Source of the DNA: Psettodes erumei
Taxonomy: Eukaryota; Chordata; Actinopteri; Pleuronectiformes; Psettodidae
Assembly (NCBI GenBank): GCA_016785225.1
Contig: JAFBJZ010000952.1
Location: 1,240,001 to 1,304,000, forward strand
DNA: 64,000 bases
Direction: 5' to 3'
The translations under genes and the position numbers were made by a program. The notes under the pieces are model-generated. The model was not told where the DNA came from, made no database searches, and saw only the letters and a list, made by a program, of their open reading frames with translations. The number at the start of each line of letters is the position of its first letter. Within the stretch, counting starts at the first letter, position 1. This document shows positions 25,560 to 36,789 of the stretch, in pieces.

Positions 25560-25830
25560 TTCCCCTTTTCATCCGCCCACTCGGGATTCGAACCAGCGAC
25601 CACTGCGTCGGCGGCTCCGCCCCCGGCCCCCCGGCTCCGCTCCGGTCCGGGAGTCCGGCGCGGGGTTTCCAGCGCAGGGGCGCAGGAGTCAGAAGTGAAC
25701 GACGCTCAGCTCCGCTTGTGTCCGGCGGCTCCGCAGCAAGTGGACCGGGAGGGTAGCGAGCTTCATACAGCTCCATACAGCTCCAACACAGGAGCGAACA
25801 TCCGAACCAGCACCGACACGGTGAGTAACT
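25560..25830 (+). promoter_or_regulatory. lamb1: lamb1 promoter / CpG-rich region
   Basis: There is an abrupt change from AT-rich DNA to C+G-rich, CpG-dense sequence (CGGCGGCTCCGC, GTCCGGGAGTCCGGCG) immediately upstream of the lamb1 start exon. No TATA box is obvious, which fits a broad CpG-island promoter. The exact transcription start is not visible. Confidence 0.65.
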
Positions 25831-26168
25831 GAGGGAAAACACCACCACGCAGAGGAGCTCACCGGACAGTTTGTAACATTTCACCTTAACTCTGAGTTCC
25901 CTCCGAGGATTGATGTTTTTTTAATGAATGTTTTTAAACAGTCGTAGAGAAAACGAATGTGAGTTAAAGATAACAGGCGGAAAGTTTCTCCTGCAACTCA
26001 ATTCAGAAGATCTAAAAACGCAAACTAACTTAACCTACACTTTGACCTTTTCGCGTGAACTTCACCGTTTCCCGTCACATTTTGGAACCCGCAGGTGCCG
26101 TGCCGCGCCGCGTCGCGCCGTGCCGAGCTGAGCCGCTGCCGCCCTGACGTGAACGCACACTTGTCTCG
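25760..26168 (+). other. lamb1: lamb1 5'UTR with a probable UTR intron
   Basis: A consensus donor GACACG/gtgagt lies at 25821 and an acceptor cccgcag ends at 26094, giving a likely 274-nt intron between a non-coding first exon and the exon holding the start codon. Human LAMB1 also begins with a non-coding exon. The 5' limit given is a guess. An in-frame TGA at 26145-26147 closes the frame upstream of the start codon. Confidence 0.5.
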
Positions 26169-26211
26169 ATGCGCTCGGAGATGCGAGCCCCGCTGGTCCT
26201 CCTCGTCTGCG
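26169..26211 (+). CDS. lamb1: lamb1 coding exon 1: start codon and signal peptide
   Basis: This encodes MRSEMRAPLVLLVC and one base of the next codon, then gtgagt at 26212. Joined to 38659 it gives a hydrophobic leader ending in AAAVG before QEPDHSHGC, matching the mature N terminus of beta-1 chains. The first ATG (26169) has a poor context (T at -3). The second, at 26181, has G at -3 and would shorten the leader by four residues; either may be used. Confidence 0.85.
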
Positions 26212-28493
26212 GTGAGTCGTCACTCCGCGTTTTCTGCTCCGCAACAAACGCCTCAGAAGTCGCTCAGTGAACGCGTGGTGAAGTGTCTCCAGGTCACTGG
26301 GCTTGCTTTCATTAGTGCATCTTTGTAGTCCGGTTTTTGATGTGATTTCACCTGATGATTTCACTAAGTAAGTGTAAGTCAGGCGTTATATAAACCTGAT
26401 TTTCCTCCTGTTTTCGAGATACAAACTATTTTAAAACAGGGCAATAGAAGCTACTTTAACAGGAATATTGGTGTAAAAGGCAGGACAAAACAAACATCCC
26501 TTCACCTCTATTACCTAAGGGAATCTCAAAATTGCCATTTATTTGCCCATACAAAACTGCACTTGGATTTTGCCCATTTTGCAGTTTCATGTATTTAACT
26601 GTTCTAAAGAGCAGTAAAACCTAGTGTGAGCCAAAGCGTGAAGTATCCTGGTGGAGAGAAGTTTTTTTTAAAAAAGTGTATTGTTGTGTAGCAGACCTCA
26701 CTGTAACCTCTCTGTGAGCACACAGCGCCTGCATTCACATTCACTCCAGCAAAAGCCCAGGTCCAACCAGAAGCCTGAGCGTGCAGGATGTCGGCCCCTC
26801 AGATAAGATAGCTGCAGTGTCTTTTTTAGGGCCCCTGGTGCCTGTCCCTGTCTCTGCCTGTCTGTCCCCCTCTCTCCTGCCCTGTCTGTCTTGCGGGTGG
26901 TGTTGCTCTGTTTATGGTCCTCCTAAAACGGCCCAGCTGAGTCCGCAAATAGAGGCAGCCGCTCCACACCTACCTACCACTCTGGATGCCTGTGTGTCTC
27001 CAACACTGCAGTTTTTTAAAAAAAAAAAGTGACAATTAAAGCCAGAAAAAACAACACTGAAAAGTTCCAAAGTGTATTTTCGTCCACGTGCCTCACTCAA
27101 AGAGGAGGTGCGCTCAGCGCTATCAGTGCGCTACAGATTTATGTGAGTAATGACCCTCAATAAAACACGTCCTCATGCTTTGTTCCCCGGAGCGAGAGGA
27201 CAATGGGCTCATTGCTCCTGTTAAAGTCTATTAGCGCCTGCTGTTACCACCCAGGGTGTCCCCTCAGACACGATCACCCATCATGACCGCAGCGCTTTAT
27301 GAAGCCTGACAAAGCTTCCCCAGGTTCTTGCAACCTTTTCTGTGGTACCTTCTTTTTTTATTTTCCAGCACTTTGCAGTCATTGTATATAGTTTAAAATC
27401 AGGGAAACGTCATTATGAGCTGCAATGCACAGTAAGACGGCAGTAATAAGGAGATACAAGGTCAGAGACTTCATAAATACAGAAGCAAGGCTTTAATAAG
27501 TTACAAAAAAAACATGTACGCTCCTCATTATTTTTGTGGGAGTGATGGGATTCTCCACTAACTATTTTAAGTTCCAACTCTTTTTGGGTATTTGCCTGCT
27601 ACTGTATGTGCCAGGCTCAGCTGACGTCACGCGTTTTTCTTTTTTCTGAACCTTTTCACGTTCAACTTCTAGTGAGCGGTGGATAGAAGACATGATAGAT
27701 GGAGGGGGAGCGGAGAGGGGTGGGGGCTGATTTCATCTGTTCAGTTCCTCCAGCATTGACTCTGTATGGACAGGAGGAAACACATGAGTGAGGGTTGAAA
27801 CAGAGTGGGAAAAAATACTCTCACCGTATCTTTCCACTCATATCTCAGCTGCATTCAGGTTTCCACCAGGTAGTCCAGGACAGTGTCTTGTTTTTTTTTC
27901 TTTAAACGTGGATAATCTGATGATTTGCAGGCTAATAATTGTTTTTCTGTTTGTTGTGTATGAAGCCACCTCACACGTCAGGGCTTGTTGTTGGCCATAT
28001 GAAAAACTCCTTGTCATGCGAAATGAATCACAGTTCGCCATGAGCTGATCTGGTTTTATGTCATCTGGTACCTCAGCACCCAACGAGCCCATTCATCTCT
28101 TATCTTAAAAAAAAAGTATTTAGTGTCAAAGTCGGATTTCAGAGTTGAAGGGTAATCCTCGAGATTGGAGCAGCTGGGGAGGTTTTTTTAGAAAATTCCC
28201 TGGAAAGGAAACGAGCGGAAAGTGTTGCAGAGAGAGAGCGAGAGATGGGATCAGCTGAGAGGGCACGAGAGGAAGAGCGGAGGAGGGAGTAGGAGCCGAG
28301 GATGTGTTCTCGAGCGGAAAGGCGAACAAGTGTGTCTGACCTGAAGTGTGTGTGTGTGTGTGTGTGTGTGTCCATAAACCTCAAGCACTGTCGTTGTGGA
28401 GATGGGGAGCTGTCTGTCCAAGCTCCGGACGCCTCTGAGGACAAGCTGCAAGGTCAAGGGTCCAAACCCCTGGGTCAGAGATGGTGTTAATTG

Positions 28494-28524
<31 letters not shown>

Positions 28525-28664
28525 ATAGAGTGAAACAAGGAGAGTGAAAGGACTCAAGCTGACCTCAGTGACAAAAGAATCAGCAGTGCCTCCACTCTTG
28601 TCCTTTTTCTTTTCTTCTTCCCTGGGAGCGGGGGTGGAACCTGTAGGAACCCGGTCGTATGTGC

Positions 28665-28708
<44 letters not shown>

Positions 28709-29291
28709 ACACATGTGCATCAAGAGAAATTCTGTTCAGCAAATGGAAGAGCATTAAACCTGTTTACACTCACTTTTTAGCAAAAGCAGCACGAAGAAAT
28801 CCCTGTTTCCCTGCAGTAATGACCTCTGTGTGCCATGTCGAAAAACTGGCGGGGCCGGCTCATTATTCTTGTGGAGAAGGAAGGAAGGAAGGAAGGAAGG
28901 AAGGAGGGAACTGAGAAGGAAGAAAAGAAGGAAAGGAAAGAACACTTAACATGAAAGGAGGTTGGGGTTTGCCTCATGATACCAAGTAAATCCTCTGTAA
29001 TTCACCTTTATTGGAGGTTTGTGTGTGTGTGTGTGTGTGTCTGTGTGTAGGAATGGAGTTTTCTTTCACTGTGCGTGTGTGTGTGTGTGTGTGTGCATGG
29101 GCAGGTGAGACCTGGTATTAGGCAATGGGAGTGAGACAGTGTGTTCCCGAAGCCTTTGTGAGCGACAGCCTCCGGAAATGTGCAGATACCAGAACAATGG
29201 TGCAGTAAAGCCTGCTAACCACCAGCAGTGGAGGCAGAGAGTGAGAGGGGGAGAGGCCGAAAAATTGGGGGGGGGGGGGTAGAATGAGGAC

Positions 29292-29323
<32 letters not shown>

Positions 29324-30803
29324 CTTTAGGCACAGGGAGAAGGGGTGGGGGGAACAGGTTTGTTTATATGAAAGGACGGTGAGTTAGGTTTCCCCGTCCT
29401 GTTGACTGGGGCTTTTCTGGATGAAAAGAGGAGGTGGAGATAAAGGAGGAGGAGGAGGACTTAAGGGGCAGGATGAAGGGGCGGGGGGGTGGGGGTGGGG
29501 GTGGGGGGGTAGGAAATGGAGCCGTTCCCATTAAAAACAATGGGGCGGTTGGTGCACTGACGAACCTGAATGGGAGCTGCCATGTGCCCACAGTGTGGAG
29601 GTGATGGGCGGAGCTCACGCTGTACCATGACTGTCAGCACACACAACACAACACGGGCACATTCATCACGTCAACGCGCCTGTGGAGCGCACGCACACAA
29701 GGTGGACTGATGCGGAGACTCTCAGGCAGATGTGCGTGACGGTTTGCACCTTCCCACCCTTTCTCAGGAAGGTGGAAGAAGGGCCGAGTATCTCCCGTTC
29801 CCCACCAGCTCGAAATGCTCGTCATGAGCGGTGCTGGGAAAGTTACTTGAGAAATGTAATCAATTACTCAAAGTATTGAGAAATTCAGTGGAGATAGTAG
29901 CTGTAATCACTGCTGTCTTCTGGTACGTGACTATGTCACTAAGTTGTGCGTTACAGCCCGACACTGGTGCAGGTGAAACGCGATTGCTCAGTCACTCCAG
30001 AGTGTATGTTAGTTTAATTGTAGAGGGATGACGAATCACAGAGCCCCTCTGACCTGTTTGTTACCTAGCAACAAGCAAGGATAAGAGCCTGACAGAGCAG
30101 GATTGGGGGGTGGCTTCTTTTCTTTTCTTTTCTTTAACAGAGACATACTTTGATTGAGGTCATATACTGTAGATTTAGATTTGTGTGGTGTGGTTAAATG
30201 ACTCAGCGGCAGCCTCGCTGTAAAATGAATGGCAGTGGTTTATAATCAGTGCTGCCCATTATGTCAGAGGGTCACAGTGGGGCTTTGTGTACCCAGAGTG
30301 CACTCTGGCTCTATGTAAACTCTACGTAAAGCCACTTGAAGAGAAGAGAGTGTCGGGCAGGGCCCTGGGGTTTGAACTGCAGACCAACGTGAGGGGTGAG
30401 CTCACATGTCTCTCTGACACGTCCCCCCGTCTTTACCTCTTCACCTCACATTTTGTTTTATGAGTCTTTTATTGCTAATGCCAGACTAATAACAGATTGT
30501 GTTGTTCGGCGTTGTTAAAAAACACACACACACATACACTCTCAGACACCTCTAATTACCTAATAGCAGAAAAGCAGCAATTACAGCGTGAAACTGCTGC
30601 ATGTCAGGGTGGATGAAGGGATGAGGAAGGAAGGAAGGAAGGATGGAAGGAAAGGAATGATGATAAAGTCAAAGATGAAGTAAGGAAGGAAGGAATTGTA
30701 CAATTAATGCAATCGCTATTTTCTTGAGCGATTTCAGATTGTGTTGCCCTGGAGGCAGGCTGACCTCTGCCCACAGTGTGTGGTGGCTTCATCTTGTTGC
30801 CCT

Positions 30804-30847
<44 letters not shown>

Positions 30848-33800
30848 CTAATAAAACCTTGGGGCTTGTAAACGTGGGCCAGCTGTCTCATGTCTGTGTT
30901 CCAGGTCACTGACACTGACATGAGCATTACCCAAAGGCCCGCAGCATCACACAGCATCACACAGCATCGTGTAGTGTCTGGATTTTGTCATGATGTTTTG
31001 TGATGATCCAGGCTGTTCCAGTAACATGACACACATTGGCTCTGTTTTTGCTGTTTGATAGAACTGTGTTAAAGGAACACGGCCATTTAAAAATACCATA
31101 ACGTGTCTGCGTTTCACACGTTTAGGTTCATTTTGTGAGGCTTCCATTTATTTCCACATGCTGGAGAAACTGGCTTATCTGCTTGTCTTGCTTACTTTGC
31201 ATTAAACAGGTACTTGAGCAATGCACTAAATGCACTATTACACTGCCACAAAGTTGGGGTCATCATGCAACACTGATAGTGTTTTCATTTACTATTATTC
31301 AGTGATCCTTCAACACTGCAGCTCAGTTTTTGTCGATTTTCCAAGTTACCTCATTGTCATGTACTACAATACCATGCAACAATGATATCATTAGTTAGGC
31401 AGCAAATTCACCGATTGTCGCTTTGCATGGAAAGAATTCCCGGGTAATGTCGTAAAACAAACAGCCATTGATTTGTTTCTTCCTGCTCGCACTCTCGCGC
31501 ACACGGCACTCCCCTGTGCACTGTAACTCATGCAGTGTTGTGCAGTGTCTGACCAGTGCCTTTGGCCACACACAGGTTAGCCTCTTGTCTCCAGCTCAGG
31601 AAAGCAATTACACCATTTAATAGTCGGGCACAACGTAACGACACGATTGGGTGCGCTGATAGTCGCACGCGAACGCATGAGCGGAACAACAGAAACATTC
31701 AGTACGCGCACGCAGCAATGAGCCACATCAACCAAAAAGCAGACGGCGCGCAGACGCACTAATGACAAGTCCCACGTGTGCCCTCTGTAAGCGAGGCCAG
31801 GTTTTCTCCGCCGCAGGCTCTGAGCAGCACCTACGGCGAACACGTCTGCGCTCGGCTGGGCGCTCCGAGGGCAACAACGCGCACAACAACGGCTGAGTAA
31901 CTAATGGATGAGCTGGTTGACCGGCGGGCTGCACCCGACATCTGCCGGCCACGTGCGTGCCTCCTGTTGAGCTTCGGGCAGCGCGGCAGCGAGGAGAATT
32001 TGACAGATGTGATCAGCATCCAGGCCCCGCTGCACTTTGTGGCTGCGCTGTTGTGCCTTTGTTTGTGGTGGTCCACAGAACTCTGGTTTACATGCCTTTT
32101 TTTCTTTTTTTTCTTATAAATTTTAAAGATGGTCTGATGATACAAACTCACAACCATCTGATCATGAGCCTGCATCAGGGTCAGATCCAGTAATGTTGGG
32201 AAATCTTCAGTAACTGCAGACATGTGGGAATGGGGGGGTTTGGGTTGAGGGGGGGCAGCATGGGCAGCGTTTTCCATCAAGCTCCACGCTCCGCTGTCCC
32301 ACCTGTTGCTCGCGACGCCTTGTTTCCGTATTACCCCCCCGACGCGGAGCGATTCAGACATCTCCAGGACAGGACGGGAATGTGGGTGCGTCTCCCGCGG
32401 CGGGGCCAGCTGCCTCCCAGTGCCGGGCCTTGTTAATATAACAGCATGAGGAATGGCTGTTACGGGCTGGCCTCGCTCACTGGAGCTCAGAAACAGCTGA
32501 GGGACATTCAAAGACCATGTCGGGTCAGGAAGACATAAATAATGAATACAGTCCACCTATAGGCAGAATGGCAAGTAGGCTTTTGAAATATAAATGCTGT
32601 AATACAAATTCAAATATTAATCTCAGTTCTCTGAATCCAGAGGACTCATATTTCATTAGAATATCATAATCAGAACATGGTAAGATCAGAGAGAAGTGTA
32701 AGCATGTCATGTGGACCAGGATTGTTTCCTGCTGGACTTTCTGGGAGCCCCCTCCCGCTGCGGGCCTGCGCTCCGGCCGCCACCTTTCACACCGCCGGTG
32801 ACGGCGCCGCTGCGGACGTCGTCTTCCCCTCATTTGCCATAATGACGCATGACAGCAAGGTCAGCGGTCATATTGCAGCGCGGCGCTCTGATTACGGAAG
32901 GGAGGATGAAAGGAGCGAAGAAAGGTGAACGGCAGGGCAGGGAGGGGAGTCACGATGTCGGAGGAGAAGGGAGCCGGAGAAGCGGGAGCCGAGGCTAATA
33001 AAGAGGCGAGGAGGGAGGAGAACAGCTGGACGGTGTGGCCGTGGGAGTCGACCATCCATCAGCTCAAGTGCAGAGCAAAGAGAGGACGGAGACACAGAGG
33101 GGGAGAATGTAAACTAGTTAGCTGAGAGGAGTTAAAAATAAAAGGCTGTTGACGTTTCACTGCCTGACGGCCGCTGCTAAACTTATCCGTGCGCTCGCTC
33201 AGGTCGGAAAACCCAAAACGCTGCTATTCTCGTCCGCCCCTTGCCCTGCGCGGGCGAGCTGGTGCCGGACCCGCCGTCCGAGCGGAGGGGCGTCCGCGCC
33301 ATCTGCTCACTCCTCCCGTCATTTCCTGCACTGTTTACGCTGGTGGATGTGACAGCAAACTGTGCCTCGCCGACTGGTTCCAGTGGAATGTGTCATGTTG
33401 ATGCCACATCTCCCCCACCCCGCCCCCAAACACACATGCCCAGAGCTGGAGGAGTTAGCTACACTGCGCGAGTGGATGGACACAGAGAGGTGACAAAAGA
33501 CAAACCAACACGAAGCGTCTCTGCAAGATGTCTCCATCTGTGCTATCCCAGTGAACAAGACTCGGCCTGGTGCCCGACTGTCCGGTCACGAGACGGGCTT
33601 CTTTTTCACGGAGATTAAAACAAATCCCGTCACGTGCTCTTTAAAAAGTTCTCGCGTGCCGCCCTTTCCGTTTACCGAGGCCGGTTGAAAGAGAGGGAAT
33701 CAAAGGCCGGGATAAAAGCAGAGCGCACCTGAGGGGGGGTGTGTGTGGGGGGGTTGGAATTCATCTGTGGAAATGAAACTGGGACGATGCCCTGCAGGCT

Positions 33801-36135
33801 GCAGCGTGCATTCTGTAACGCTGACAGTGAAAGCATCGCTGGCCTGGAGTCACGTTTCACTGTCCTGCGGCACGAGCACAGTGATATCTAACTGTACGAC
33901 TGGAGTAGGCTAACAACAGCAGGCAGTGATGAAATCTAAACAAAAAGCTGTCGCCCACATAAACGCTTCTCACCAATGACGAACCTGAACGTGGTGCATG
34001 GCTCCAAGGGGCTGAGTAAGTTCAGGCTAACGGCTGGTTCAGCGGCAGTACTTTCTGCGCTGAGACCCCCTGCGTGCACACACACACACACACACACACA
34101 CACACCACCAGCACCACCAGCAGCACCTCCTGCTTCTCCTCTCTCAGCTGTCAGCCCACATTCCTGCCTGCCTCTCCATTTATGGGAATGGAGGGAGGAT
34201 AGGGACAGAGAAAAAGGGAAGAAGCTCAGACGTCTAATCAGCCACTACATCACAATTTGTCCTGGATGCCACAGATAGATGAAGGGAGAGCGACGTGAGC
34301 CGCGCCACAAACCAAGCCCACTCCACCGAGTCAGCGTATGTGGAAAACCCACTGCAGGCCTCTGAGTCCTGTTCCTGAACTGTGGGGTCATGCTTTCTTT
34401 GTGAAGTATGTCCCCAATAAACTGACAAATATCTCTCTATGAGAAAAAAACAACACGCAGTGTCCCACATCCTGATGTGACATCTTCACATCGCTAGCTT
34501 TGTCTAACAATTCAGAATCACTGAACAAAGATCCAATAAATCATGTGATGAGTCTCTGGTAGTTTTGCTTGATAAATGATTCAAATATTGAATCCATGTA
34601 GGCCTGCAGCTACATGCCTTCATCATTTCCTAGATACACAAGATGATGCCTTCAAATGCCTCGCTGTGTCCAACCAACAGTCCCTAGGAATTGATGATAG
34701 AAGTAGGAGGCTGGTCCAGCCACAGGGCCGTGACGCTCCGAGGCAGCTGATTTAAAGGACTGCTTTATGTTGTGGGAGATACACTTATGCTACTGTTTTA
34801 TTTTTGCTTATTTAGCTAGACGTTACACCCAAATACTTACGTTTCACGGGCGTTAAGATGGCACATTTAGGTCTGTAGACAGGCTTCTATTTAATACAGT
34901 GTTTCTGTCAAGTATCAAAAGGCATCTTCACACAGTTTCTAATGAAAAGGCTCTCTTCTGTCCACACCGTCGTCTGGTTTCACCCTTTTACTCTTCACCT
35001 TCTTTTCATTTTCTCCGCCCACAGCTCCTGGGCTTCATCAGCGCTGCACCTGCGCGGGTCGAGCCTCCGCTCTGTTCACTCCCACTGAGAGATGCCACCT
35101 TCCATTTCTCTCTCTTCACACCCTCCTACCCCCGCCGCTGGTCTGGTCACTGTCAGCTTTATGACCCAAGTCCCCCTGACTGTCCCAGCTTCAGCGGGAT
35201 AGTAACAACAGATGCATCATGGCCGATATTTGATATTTGGACTGATGAGGCTGTTTTTTTTGGTGAGATTGTAGTACCACCTCAGCCAGTGTAAAAATAG
35301 AGACAGAATAGTACTATCCCGATTTAAAAGGTCCCAGTTTTTGGCACGGCGTAACGACATGAATGAACATCTTGACAGTGTCAGCTCAGCGTGTGATGGG
35401 AGTCGAGGCGCGATGCAGACACACGCAGACACAAAACACACAGAGATAAAAGACGACGGGGAACCCGGTGATTATAACGACACATCAGACGTCTGGGTCG
35501 CTCCTCCACCCTCCTTGCTCTTTCTGACACGCACGCACACGTGCGCACAGACACACACACACACACCTTTGAGTGTGTGCCAGTAGTTTCCAGAATAGAT
35601 ATCAAGTTGTGCCTGCGTGGGCTTTCCCACTGGCTGTACAAAGATCCGTACTGTCTCTTCTCTTTCTCTCGACCATCACGTCGGCCATCTGACCCTCTCC
35701 GGTTTGGTTTTTCCACACTTTCCGTCTCTCTCTCTTTCTCTCTCTCACACACACACACACACAGTGGGATAAAGGGTGAGGGAAGGACCTCAGGCCTGTT
35801 TTAGCACAGGTCATTATGTCACTTGTTGTCTCTGCTGATAATGATAAATGTTAAGCAACTCAGATTGTTACCTTGTACTTGAACAAATCCTCTAATAGGT
35901 GCCTTTTGTGTAGACAACAACTGCATACCTGATGCTTACATTCACTTGAAAATTGGAGCATGTGTGTAAGGGTTTGTTTGGGTTTGTGCCAAATGAGTCC
36001 TCAGTTATAATACTGTAACTGTGTGTGTGTGTGTGTGTTGAGTTGCACAGGTGCGCGTTTGTGACCCACACTCGCTCACTCTGCTGGCACCGACCTGAGA
36101 CTTGACTACAAGCCAGGCAAACACAAGTTCCCTCT

Positions 36136-36177
<42 letters not shown>

Positions 36178-36541
36178 TGTGTGTGAACCCCTCCTCTGCA
36201 CTGTTCCCAGCAGGCTTCCTGTCGTGACCTCATAGCGGTGTCAGGCTGCGATAATGCAGCGTCCCTGTCTACCTTCATCAGCTCCTCCTCAGGCCTGACA
36301 GTGTGAAGGCAGCAGGGAGACTCATTCAGTACCTGTTTATACTGTATTATTAAATTATTTATATTACCAGATTGTTATTACATTACATTAAGTGAAGGAG
36401 TGAGAGGCAAGAGCCTCTGCTCCATGATGTGCTGTGTCTGTTTTGAAGAAGAGACTCACTTTGTTCAAGAGTTTGATCAAGATATTTAAAGAGGCTTTTC
36501 AGATGCCAAAGATGTGATATGAGGGAGGCTATCTATGTGTC

Positions 36542-36576
<35 letters not shown>

Positions 36577-36752
36577 GAGGGTTGACATGCTACATGTTGC
36601 CATGTTTGTAGAGGCCTACACACACACACACACACGCACAGAATGGAGGCAGAATTAGGAACACCTGTTGTGGGCAGACCATAGATTGACAGCCGGACCC
36701 CTGGGCCTCCAACCCTCCTCATACCAAATGTCCTCATAGCAACACACACGTG

Positions 36753-36789
<37 letters not shown>

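Noticed and set aside
28381..28710. Open frames encoding poly-His/Thr (HTHTHT) or CVCVCV stretches
   Set aside because: These are translations of CA/GT microsatellites, not genes.
31831..32556. 241-codon minus-strand open frame in the lamb1 first intron
   Set aside because: No domain, low-complexity composition and no splice partners. It overlaps a CpG-richer patch, where long chance frames are common.
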